Notes under the pieces: model-generated
What the model was told of the DNA's origin: nothing
Database searches by the model: none
Seen by the model: the letters and a program-made list of their open reading frames with translations, nothing else
NCBI GenBank assembly: GCA_051653625.1
Contig: JBOFWM010000099.1
Coordinates: 1 to 28,767, forward strand
From: SFDP01 sp051653625
GTDB taxonomy: Bacteria > Bacillota > Clostridia > Lachnospirales > Lachnospiraceae
Length of the DNA: 28,767 nucleotides
Direction: 5' to 3'
Shown: positions 22,172-28,767 of the stretch, one piece after another
Numbering within the stretch: the stretch's first letter is position 1
Layout of the letters: the number at the start of each line of letters is the position of its first letter
Position numbers and translations under genes: made by a program

Positions 22172-24121
22172 TTGCTTGTACTTATGTATTTTTCTATGGG
22201 GCATTTAATGTGGAATTGGCCATTACCTGCTTATTTTACGGATAATCATATTGCGATGGGATTATTTCAACTAATTCTCACCATTCCGATTATGATTGTT
22301 AATCAAGAATTTTTCAGAAAAGGATATTATTATTTGTGGAAAAGAAGACCTAATATGGATTCCTTAGTAGCATTAGGTTCATCTGCTGCGTTTGGATATA
22401 GTCTATATGCATTATTTGCAATGACAGATGCACAGGTAAAGGGAATGGATGATATGGTCATGCATTACATGCATGAATTTTACTTTGAAGCAGCAGCTAT
22501 GATCTTAGTATTAATTACATTAGGAAAAATGCTTGAGGAAAAATCAAAAGGAAAAACAACAGATGCTTTAAAAAGTCTTATGAAATTGACGCCAAAAAGG
22601 GCAATGTTACTTAGAGATCAAATAGAAGTTGAAGTAGATATAAAAGAAGTAAAAGTCGGAGATTTATTTGTAGTAAGACCAGGAGAGAGTATTCCAGTGG
22701 ATGGAATTGTAATAAAAGGAAATAGTACGGTTGATGAATCTTCTTTAACAGGCGAAAGTATTCCAGTGGAAAAAATAGAAGGAAGTTCTGTATTTGGAGC
22801 AACAATTAATCAAGCTGGATTTATTACATGTGAAGCGACAGGTGTATTAGAAGATACTACTTTATCAAAAATAATAAAAATGGTAAGTGATACAGCAGCA
22901 AGTAAAGCACCTATTGCTAAAATTGCGGATAAAGTATCAGGAGTTTTTGTTCCAGTAGTGGTAATACTTGCTATCTTAACAGTACTTGTGTGGTTGTTAA
23001 TAGGTGAAGAGCTTGGATTTGCATTTGCAAGAGGAATCTCAGTCTTAGTAATTAGTTGTCCATGTGCATTAGGCCTTGCAACACCGGTTGCGATTATGGT
23101 CGGAAATGGTACAGCAGCTAAAAAAGGAATTCTATTTAAAACTGCAACAAGTTTAGAAGAAACTGGAAAAGTACAAATTGTTGCATTAGATAAAACTGGT
23201 ACCATAACAAAAGGAGAACCAAAGGTAACTGACATTCTAGAAGCGCAAGAAAATACAAAAGAAGAGCTTTTAGAAGTGGCATATGCATTGGAATCAAAAA
23301 GTGAACATCCGCTTGGAAAAGCAGTTGTGGAATATATTAAAAAAGAGCATACAGAAGAGGACATTGTAGATTTTTTAGCATCCCCTGGAAATGGATTAAA
23401 AGGAACTTGGAAAGGAAAAGAAGTAGTTGGCGGAAAAATGGATTATATTAGCCAGTTTGTAACAATTCCAGAGAACTTTAGAAAAGAGGCAGAACGAAAA
23501 TCATCTCAAGGAATGACGCCATTATTTTTTGCAAGAGAACATGTATTTTTAGGAATTATTTTTGTTGCAGATGTAATAAAAGAAGAAAGTAAAGATGCAA
23601 TTGCTCAATTGAAGAAATTAGGAATTAAGGTCGTTATGATTACAGGAGATAATGAGAAAACAGCAGCATATATTGGAAAGAAAGTTGGAGTAGATGAAAT
23701 TGTTGCAGGAGTTTTACCGGATGGAAAAGAATCTGCTATTACAACTTTAATGCAACAAGGAAAAGTTGCTATGGTTGGAGATGGAATTAATGATGCACCT
23801 GCATTAACAAAAGCTGATATTGGAATTGCAATTGGAGCAGGAGCGGATGTAGCAATTGATTCGGCAGATATTGTACTGATGAAAAGCACGTTGTTGGATG
23901 TTGTTACGGCAATAAAATTAAGTAAAAAAACATTGAGAAATATTAAAGAAAATTTGTTTTGGGCATTTTCCTACAATATTATAGGAATACCTTTGGCAGC
24001 AGGGGTTTTCATATCACTGTTAGGATGGAAATTAAATCCAATGTTTGGTGCAGCAGCTATGAGTTTTTCTAGTGTCTTTGTAGTATGTAATGCATTACGA
24101 TTAGGGATTGAGAAAAAATAG
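22172..24121 (+). CDS. copA: copper-exporting P1B-type ATPase, membrane and catalytic body (5' end interrupted)
   Basis: This P-type ATPase exports Cu(I) across the membrane. All core motifs are present: TGES (22748-22759), the metal-transport CPC in SCPCALGLATP (23057-23065), DKTGT (23189-23203), SEHPLGKA, ITGDNEKTA, VGDGINDAPAL, and the C-terminal MSFSSVFVVCNALR. The frame is open from 22100, where a KQAEEEQKNRERRVKYRF-type linker leads into helix one. Yet no ATG or GTG in frame precedes the helix. The first usable codon is TTG 22172, without a ribosome site, and it trims about eight residues from the first helix; ATG 22184 is worse. The body is intact, so this may be a young pseudogene, a read-through product, or an assembly error. 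Confidence 0.85.
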   Translation: MLVLMYFSMGHLMWNWPLPAYFTDNHIAMGLFQLILTIPIMIVNQEFFRKGYYYLWKRRPNMDSLVALGSSAAFGYSLYALFAMTDAQVKGMDDMVMHYMHEFYFEAAAMILVLITLGKMLEEKSKGKTTDALKSLMKLTPKRAMLLRDQIEVEVDIKEVKVGDLFVVRPGESIPVDGIVIKGNSTVDESSLTGESIPVEKIEGSSVFGATINQAGFITCEATGVLEDTTLSKIIKMVSDTAASKAPIAKIADKVSGVFVPVVVILAILTVLVWLLIGEELGFAFARGISVLVISCPCALGLATPVAIMVGNGTAAKKGILFKTATSLEETGKVQIVALDKTGTITKGEPKVTDILEAQENTKEELLEVAYALESKSEHPLGKAVVEYIKKEHTEEDIVDFLASPGNGLKGTWKGKEVVGGKMDYISQFVTIPENFRKEAERKSSQGMTPLFFAREHVFLGIIFVADVIKEESKDAIAQLKKLGIKVVMITGDNEKTAAYIGKKVGVDEIVAGVLPDGKESAITTLMQQGKVAMVGDGINDAPALTKADIGIAIGAGADVAIDSADIVLMKSTLLDVVTAIKLSKKTLRNIKENLFWAFSYNIIGIPLAAGVFISLLGWKLNPMFGAAAMSFSSVFVVCNALRLGIEKK

Positions 24122-24159
24122 TAGTATACTTTCTTTATTGTTGCATAAGATATTAAAAA

Positions 24160-25911
24160 ATGGAACAATATATGGACAGTCAAAAAAGAGAGAATTTATT
24201 GAATTTAGCATTAGATGTATCGGATGTTGAACGAGAAAAATCAAATATTTTAAATATAGGGTTTGATAAAGTAGAGAAAACTTGGGAGGTCATCGTGAAA
24301 TATCACGGTGACCTTTTAGCATATGAAAAGGACAACATTTTAATTGAAATACTAGTAGCAGGGTATGCAATTGTAACGTTACCAGAAAGCGAAATGGAGT
24401 ATTTTACAAATATTGAATTGGTGGAATTTATTGAAAAACCAAAAGCATTTACATTTACAATGTTTGAAGAAAAAGTATCATCTTGTATTTTACCGGTAAT
24501 ACAAGGAGTTGATGGATTGACAGGAAAAGGTGTATTAGTAGGTATTATAGATTCAGGAATTGATTATTATTTAAAAGACTTTCAAAATGACCAAGGAAGT
24601 CGAATTCTATATTTATGGGATCAAAGTGGCATTGGAAAAACACCAGAAGGATTTTATTTAGGGGCAGAATATACAAAAGAAGAAATAGATTTTGCTCTGA
24701 AACAAAATACATATGAAGGAGCATTGCAGATTGTACCAAGTTTAGATGTTAGTGGACACGGAACAAGTGTTGCCGCAATTTGTGCAGGATCTAATCAGGA
24801 AAAAAGATTACAAGGAGTTGCAATAGATTCGGAGTTGTTAGTTGTGAAATTAGGGATACCAAAAGAAAATGGATTTCCAAGGACAACAGAAATTATGCGA
24901 GCATTAACTTATTTGATTCAGAAAGCAAGAGAATTGAGAAAGCCCATTGCTATTAATCTTAGTTTTGGTAATACATATGGTCCGCACGATGGGAGCTCTT
25001 TGTTGGAACAATTTATAGATACCGTTTCACAAGAAGGAAAGTGCAGTATATGTGTTGGTAGTGGGAATGAGGGAGCAAGCGGAGGTCATGCAGAAGAAAC
25101 AATATCTGATAAAGAGCTTGATATTGAATTTTCCATTGGAGAGTATGAAGTGAGTACAAATTTGCAAATGTGGAAGATGTATGGAGATTTATTTGAAACA
25201 GTTCTTGTAACACCTGATGGAAGTCAGTTTATTATTGAAGGGATGCGAGAGGGAACAAAACGTCTTATATATAAAAATATGACAATTTTGGTCTATATTG
25301 GAATGCCTATGCCATATTCGGTTAATCAAGAAATATTTTTTGATTTTATTGCCAATGATTCTTATCTTGAGAGGGGAATATGGAAGCTGAAATTGCGTCC
25401 TTATAAAATAATAAGCGGAAATGTACAATGTTATCTTCCTTCTTCAGGTATTCGTAATTTAAGTACTCGTTTTTTTAAACCAAGTCCTAGTTTGACACTC
25501 ACCATTCCTTCAACTGCCAGTAAGGTTATTACAGTTGGGGCATATCAAATAGAATATGAAGCGTATGCAGATTTTTCGGGAAGAGGTGATTTTATTAATG
25601 ATAATACAAGTTCTATTCGGACATTAGTTAAACCAGATCTTGTAGCTCCTGGTGTCGCAATACAAACTGTTGGACCTAGAGGAAATGAAACGACAGTAAC
25701 TGGAACCTCATTTGCAACACCTATTGTAACAGGAAGTGTTGCGCTACTTATGGAATATGGAATAATAAAAGGAAATGATCCGTATTTATATGGTGAGAAA
25801 TTGAAAGCATTTCTTATTAAAGGTGCAAAAAGACTGCCTGGTTATAGAAAGTGGCCAAATCCTCAAGTTGGATGGGGAGCACTATGCGTAGAAGACAGTA
25901 TTAAAAATTAG
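24160..25911 (+). CDS. S8 subtilisin-like peptidase, Csp-type
   Basis: The 583-residue subtilase has a complete catalytic triad: Asp131 (GIIDSGID), His200 (GHGTSVA) and Ser517 (GTSFATP), plus the oxyanion Asn303 (SGNEG). A 90-120-residue N-terminal region (LLNLALDVSDVEREKS...WEVIVKYHG) acts as a prodomain-like part. A large insert lies between about residues 310 and 450. This layout resembles the Csp germination proteases of Clostridia and paralogues common in Lachnospiraceae. There is no signal peptide. ATG 24160 has no clear ribosome site; ATG 24172 is an alternative with a similar N-terminus. Cortex-hydrolase activation is plausible by family but not shown. Confidence 0.9.
   Translation: MEQYMDSQKRENLLNLALDVSDVEREKSNILNIGFDKVEKTWEVIVKYHGDLLAYEKDNILIEILVAGYAIVTLPESEMEYFTNIELVEFIEKPKAFTFTMFEEKVSSCILPVIQGVDGLTGKGVLVGIIDSGIDYYLKDFQNDQGSRILYLWDQSGIGKTPEGFYLGAEYTKEEIDFALKQNTYEGALQIVPSLDVSGHGTSVAAICAGSNQEKRLQGVAIDSELLVVKLGIPKENGFPRTTEIMRALTYLIQKARELRKPIAINLSFGNTYGPHDGSSLLEQFIDTVSQEGKCSICVGSGNEGASGGHAEETISDKELDIEFSIGEYEVSTNLQMWKMYGDLFETVLVTPDGSQFIIEGMREGTKRLIYKNMTILVYIGMPMPYSVNQEIFFDFIANDSYLERGIWKLKLRPYKIISGNVQCYLPSSGIRNLSTRFFKPSPSLTLTIPSTASKVITVGAYQIEYEAYADFSGRGDFINDNTSSIRTLVKPDLVAPGVAIQTVGPRGNETTVTGTSFATPIVTGSVALLMEYGIIKGNDPYLYGEKLKAFLIKGAKRLPGYRKWPNPQVGWGALCVEDSIKN
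24288..24313 (+). other. strong GC-rich hairpin inside the S8 peptidase gene
   Basis: GGTCATCGTGA (24288-24298) pairs with TCACGGTGACC (24303-24313) across AATA, 11 bp with one wobble, followed by TTTT. It lies about 130 nt into the coding region. GGGAGG (24284-24289) stands 5 nt before an in-frame GTG (24295), so the stem would sequester that alternative start. It could also be a chance result of codon choice. Confidence 0.6.
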
Positions 25912-26043
25912 ATAATATTACCAAAAAAAATATATATTAAAAGAAAATTAAGACAATATTAACAAAATGTTTACATCAAGTTACTGCTAATTCATACCTA
26001 TTGGTTATACTAGAGAAAAGTCGTATTACAAGGTGGATAAGGT

Positions 26044-27192
26044 ATGAAGAAAAAGAGATTGTATGGTCCTTTTGCAGTGTTTGTTATAGCACTTATCTTA
26101 AATATTCTTTCTTGGGTAAGCACTGTATTTTGTGATTGGTATTTAGAAGTTTTATTTCCTATAATAAATGGAACGTACGGCAGAATATTTAGTTTTTTTC
26201 CATTTTCAGTAGGAGAAATAATGATTATAGTGGGAATTATATGGTTGATTATTGCCGTTTTTGTGGAAGTTTTTGCACACTTATACAAAAGGAAAAATAA
26301 TAAAATCTTTAAATATTATAGAAAATCTGTTGCATGGATTTTAAGTATTATATTTTTGATACAAACACTTAATTGTTTTATATTATATCATGTATCAGAT
26401 TTTGGGAGTAAATATGATTTGAATGAAAATGAAGTTCGAACATTAGAGGATTTGATCTATTTACGTAATTACATTGTAGAGCGAGCAAATGACCTTGCCA
26501 CTTATATGGAGAGAGATGAAAATGGAAATGTAATATACAATGGTGATATGGAAGAAGTTGCAATCAAAAGCATGAAAAAATTAGGAGAAAGTTATCCAGT
26601 ACTCGATGGATTTTATTCGACTCCGAAGGCGCTTATATCTTCGCCATTTATAAGTCAACAATATATGCAAGGATACTATTTCCCGTTTTCGTTAGAAGCA
26701 AATTACAATGATGTTATGTATATTACAAATATTCCAGCTACAATGTGTCATGAATTGGCACATACAAAAGGTGTATTATATGAAGATGAAGCAAATTTGA
26801 TTTCATTTTTGGCGTGTATTCGATCGGATGATTTATTCTTTCAATATAGTGGATATTTAAGTGTCTTAAATTATATAGATAGTGATTTTTATAATTCTAT
26901 CAATAAAAATAAAGAGATTTATTATTCGTATGAAAAGATATCATCGCTCGTAAAAAAAGATAATGTGTTTTTGACAAAAGAAGCATGGAATGAAGTGGAG
27001 AAAAAGAGTGTAGTGAAAACCGAAAAAGTAAAAGAGGCGGCACAAACATTTGTAGATGTAACATTGTTATTAAATGGAATTTCTGATGGAAGTTTAAGTT
27101 ATGGACGTGTAGTTAGCCTCCTTATTAGCTATTATGACGATGAATTTTCTATGGATGCAAAAAATTTCTATTTAGCGAGCAAAACATATTAA
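26044..27192 (+). CDS. DUF3810 family membrane protein with HExxH motif
   Basis: The 382-residue protein has three N-terminal membrane helices (about 8-30, 57-78 and 96-116) and a large soluble part. The zinc-metalloprotease-like motif HELAHTKG (236-243), followed by YEDEAN (247-251), is the signature of DUF3810. The histidines and a downstream glutamate suggest a metal site, but protease activity has not been shown for the family. The upstream 132 nt are AT-rich. A TATACT (26006-26011) could be a -10 box, but no good -35 is visible. AAGGTGG stands before the ATG. Confidence 0.82.
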   Translation: MKKKRLYGPFAVFVIALILNILSWVSTVFCDWYLEVLFPIINGTYGRIFSFFPFSVGEIMIIVGIIWLIIAVFVEVFAHLYKRKNNKIFKYYRKSVAWILSIIFLIQTLNCFILYHVSDFGSKYDLNENEVRTLEDLIYLRNYIVERANDLATYMERDENGNVIYNGDMEEVAIKSMKKLGESYPVLDGFYSTPKALISSPFISQQYMQGYYFPFSLEANYNDVMYITNIPATMCHELAHTKGVLYEDEANLISFLACIRSDDLFFQYSGYLSVLNYIDSDFYNSINKNKEIYYSYEKISSLVKKDNVFLTKEAWNEVEKKSVVKTEKVKEAAQTFVDVTLLLNGISDGSLSYGRVVSLLISYYDDEFSMDAKNFYLASKTY

Positions 27193-27199
27193 ATCATAT

Positions 27200-27227
27200 T
27201 TGACAAATCCAAAAGAAAAGGTATAAT
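27200..27227 (+). promoter_or_regulatory. sigma-A promoter for the YgjV-like gene
   Basis: TTGACA (27200-27205), a 16-nt spacer and TATAAT (27222-27227): both boxes are perfect. The start codon lies 39 nt downstream, behind GGAGGA. Confidence 0.85.
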
Positions 27228-27266
27228 CATATACTAATGTGAAATAAAAAATCGTAGGAGGATACC

Positions 27267-27875
27267 ATGACAGTGAGTACAGTTATAGAGTTAATAGGAT
27301 ATCTTGCATCCGTACTTGTTTTAATATCACTTTTAATGTCTTCAGTAGTAAAATTAAGGATTATTAATGCAATTGGAGCTTTTATTTATGTTATTTATGC
27401 AATAACAATAAAATCTTATCCGACAGCAATAATGAATATTTTTTTGATAGTAATTAATATGTATTACTTAGTAAAAGTTGCAAAAAATAGTCCGCATTAT
27501 AGTGTAATAAAAAGTAAAAAAGAAGATGCTGTGTTGCAAAAGATATTATTATATTATCAAGAAGATATCAAACATTTTTTTCCGGATTTTTGTGTGGATG
27601 AACAAATTTACGATGCTTGTTTTGTAGTTTTTTGCGATGCAACGCCAGCAGGTGTTATGATAGGGAAACTAAGTAAAGATACGATTGAGGTGAGTTTAGA
27701 TTATTCTACACCAACTTATAGGGATTGTTCTGTTGGAAAGTTTTTATATGCAAAATTATTAGAGCAAGGAATCAAAAGAATTGCTTTTTGTGGAAATTAT
27801 GAAAAGCATGAATCTTATTTGAAGAAAGTTGGATTTATAAAACAGAATGGAATATATATAAAAGACATGAGTTAG
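27267..27875 (+). CDS. YgjV-like membrane protein fused to a GNAT-like C-terminal domain
   Basis: The first 70 residues are three hydrophobic helices (ELIGYLASVLVLISLLM, IINAIGAFIYVIYAI, YPTAIMNIFLIVINMYYLVKV) that match the small YgjV inner-membrane family. Residues about 85-202 resemble an acetyltransferase fold: FVVFCDATPAGVMIGKL, then STPTYRDCSVGKFLYAKLLEQGIKRIAF and SYLKKVGFIKQNGIYIKDM, as in the last GNAT strands. The acetyl-CoA loop is poorly conserved (DCSVGKFLY in place of R-x-x-G-x-G/A), so it may be inactive. The substrate is unknown. The AGGAGG ribosome site is strong. Confidence 0.75.
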   Translation: MTVSTVIELIGYLASVLVLISLLMSSVVKLRIINAIGAFIYVIYAITIKSYPTAIMNIFLIVINMYYLVKVAKNSPHYSVIKSKKEDAVLQKILLYYQEDIKHFFPDFCVDEQIYDACFVVFCDATPAGVMIGKLSKDTIEVSLDYSTPTYRDCSVGKFLYAKLLEQGIKRIAFCGNYEKHESYLKKVGFIKQNGIYIKDMS

Positions 27876-27971
27876 ATATCAATGGATAACTAACTTTTAA
27901 CTCATAATTATATTAGGATTTATCCTTATTATATGATACAATTCTAAATAAATGTACGAATGGAGAAGAGT

Positions 27972-28514
27972 ATGAATTTAGAATTATATTTCAAAGAAAT
28001 AAAGAAAGAAAAAAGAAAAGCTCTTTTGGAACAGCTAGAAAATGTATCTGAATCAGAAAAAAAATTTTTGCAGAATATTTTTGAAAAAAGATATGCAAAA
28101 CGAGAAAAAGAGGTAGATGGAATTGATTATTTTATTTTGAGTTTTGTAACAATTTCCACTTATGTGAAACATGGTGGAGGACTTTTTGCAAAAGGAATTG
28201 AAAAAGAAGCAAAAAAAATATCGGAAAACCTTTTAATTAATGAGATTGATGCATATGGAGAGAAAGAAAAGGAATTTCTATATAAAGAATATTGTAATAG
28301 TGCTAGATTATATTATACGTTATGTAAAGAAGATAAGTCGTATGGATCAAAGTTATTTGGTATGATGAGTATGAATAAGGAAGAGTTGAATCAAAAAATG
28401 AGAACAGAATTAGATGGGTTAAAAAAAGATGCAGCTCCAAAGTTGAAACTAGAAAAGGAATTAGTATTATTTTTTAGTGCATATGAAGAGGTTATGAAAG
28501 AATTTACAGAATAA
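27972..28514 (+). CDS. uncharacterised soluble helical protein
   Basis: The 180-residue protein is rich in Lys and Glu and mostly helical, with no membrane segment or signal peptide. It has a central DGIDYFILSFVTISTYVKHGG segment and a Lys/Glu-rich C-terminal helix. It faintly resembles small Lachnospiraceae DUF proteins (for example DUF6553), but I am not sure. ATG 27972 was chosen because GGAG (27962-27965) is 6 nt upstream; the ATG at 27960 lies before that site. The 96 nt upstream include a small AGGAT-TT-ATCCT dyad (27915-27926). Confidence 0.6.
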   Translation: MNLELYFKEIKKEKRKALLEQLENVSESEKKFLQNIFEKRYAKREKEVDGIDYFILSFVTISTYVKHGGGLFAKGIEKEAKKISENLLINEIDAYGEKEKEFLYKEYCNSARLYYTLCKEDKSYGSKLFGMMSMNKEELNQKMRTELDGLKKDAAPKLKLEKELVLFFSAYEEVMKEFTE

Positions 28515-28540
28515 ACGAAACAAAAATTTTCTAAATCCAT

Positions 28541-28767
28541 TTAGTATTGCAATGAGTTTATTTCTTGAAAAAGAAAAAACAAATCAATTGCACCATGTTT
28601 GCAGATTGGACAAATAAAATCTTTAGGCAGAGTATTCTCTTCATGAATATATCCACATATTTTACAAACATATCCTATTTTTTTTGCAGCAGGTGCAGGT
28701 TTAATATTTTTTTGATAATAACCATATGTTACAGAGTTATCTTTCGATAATACTTCTCCAGCTGTTA
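28541..28767 (-). CDS. 3' part of a flavin reductase/rubredoxin fusion (high-molecular-weight rubredoxin)
   Basis: The minus-strand frame enters from the window edge and ends at TAA 28543-28541. The visible 74 residues give the end of a flavin-reductase-like domain (EVLSKDNSVTYGYYQKNIKP), a short Pro/Ala linker and a rubredoxin knuckle (YVCKICGYI ... FICPICKHGA) with four cysteines as iron ligands. This is the layout of Hrb-type proteins that pass electrons from NAD(P)H/flavin to rubredoxin partners in anaerobes, often in oxygen or NO detoxification. The N-terminus lies outside the window. After KHGAID the tail is unusual (hydrophobic FFLFQEINSLQY), encoded by T-rich sequence. Confidence 0.85.
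   Translation of the reverse strand, partial: TAGEVLSKDNSVTYGYYQKNIKPAPAAKKIGYVCKICGYIHEENTLPKDFICPICKHGAIDLFFLFQEINSLQY

Noticed and set aside
22810..23364. A long open frame on the minus strand opposite copA, and similar ones opposite csoR-rpmE-prfA genes.
   Set aside because: These are antisense shadows of strong coding genes. They are Ser/Thr-rich or Leu-rich, have no ribosome site and match no family.
27915..27926. Small AGGAT-TT-ATCCT dyad before the unassigned gene at 27972.
   Set aside because: It is only 5 bp per arm in AT-rich DNA with no matching regulator nearby, so chance is likely.
28565..28750. A forward 61-residue open frame near the window end.
   Set aside because: It is the complement of the rubredoxin-domain gene, whose four-cysteine knuckle reads clearly on the minus strand.
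1..28767. tRNA or rRNA genes, CRISPR repeats, IS ends, integrase or phage genes, attachment sites.
   Set aside because: None was seen in the gaps between genes, and the genes are ordinary chromosomal ones with uniform base use.

Overview
The window is an AT-rich (roughly 30% G+C by eye) chromosomal segment of an endospore-forming anaerobe. It looks like a member of the Lachnospiraceae or a close relative (Clostridia, Bacillota). The evidence is a spoIIA-sigF-spoVA sporulation block, a T-box before valS, strong Shine-Dalgarno sites, consensus sigma-A promoters, intrinsic terminators, and families common in that clade (DUF4250, DUF4364, DUF1385, PspC, Csp-like S8 protease, high-molecular-weight rubredoxin). 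No phage, IS element, CRISPR array, rRNA or tRNA was seen.

Layout. 1-1173: an envelope pair, a membrane-anchored DUF4097-type beta-repeat protein and a PspC-domain protein. 1179-7051: promoter and T-box leader, then valS, folC, a 47-residue ORF and a zinc-ribbon/TPR membrane protein, closed by an intrinsic terminator. 7131-10247: spoIIAA-spoIIAB-sigF-spoVAA-spoVAB-spoVAC; spoVAD and spoVAE do not follow. A minus-strand DUF4250 gene meets spoVAC tail to tail. 10496-11498: a MerR-type regulator with two C-terminal membrane helices, under a promoter with a perfect MerR-type dyad, overlapping a YbjQ-family gene. 11529-12854: rarA. 15488-12851 on the minus strand: malic enzyme, TIGR01212 radical SAM protein and DUF4364 protein. 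15760-21427: a translation/termination block of rho, rpmE (with a structured leader), a DUF1385 membrane protein, prmC, prfA and a DUF2156-type protein. 21478-24121: a copper locus with CsoR operator, csoR, and a copper ATPase reading frame broken by two in-frame ochre codons between its metal-binding domain and its membrane/ATPase body. 24160-28514: a Csp-like subtilase, a DUF3810 membrane metalloprotease-like protein, a YgjV-like protein with a GNAT-like tail and an unassigned soluble protein. 28767-28541, minus strand: the 3' end of a flavin reductase/rubredoxin protein.

How the genes work together. SpoIIAA and SpoIIAB control sigma F, the first forespore sigma factor; the SpoVA proteins later act in the dipicolinic acid channel, and the S8 protease could act in germination. 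PrmC methylates RF1 (PrfA), and Rho terminates transcription. CsoR senses Cu(I) and represses the copper export genes.

The most unusual observation is the copA reading frame. It stays in one frame and keeps every P1B-ATPase motif, yet two TAA codons 15 nt apart free a 72-residue CopZ-sized metal-binding domain and leave the ATPase body without a convincing start. Other points of interest are the shortened spoVA cluster, the membrane-anchored MerR, the three-hairpin rpmE leader, and a GC-rich hairpin inside the subtilase gene.
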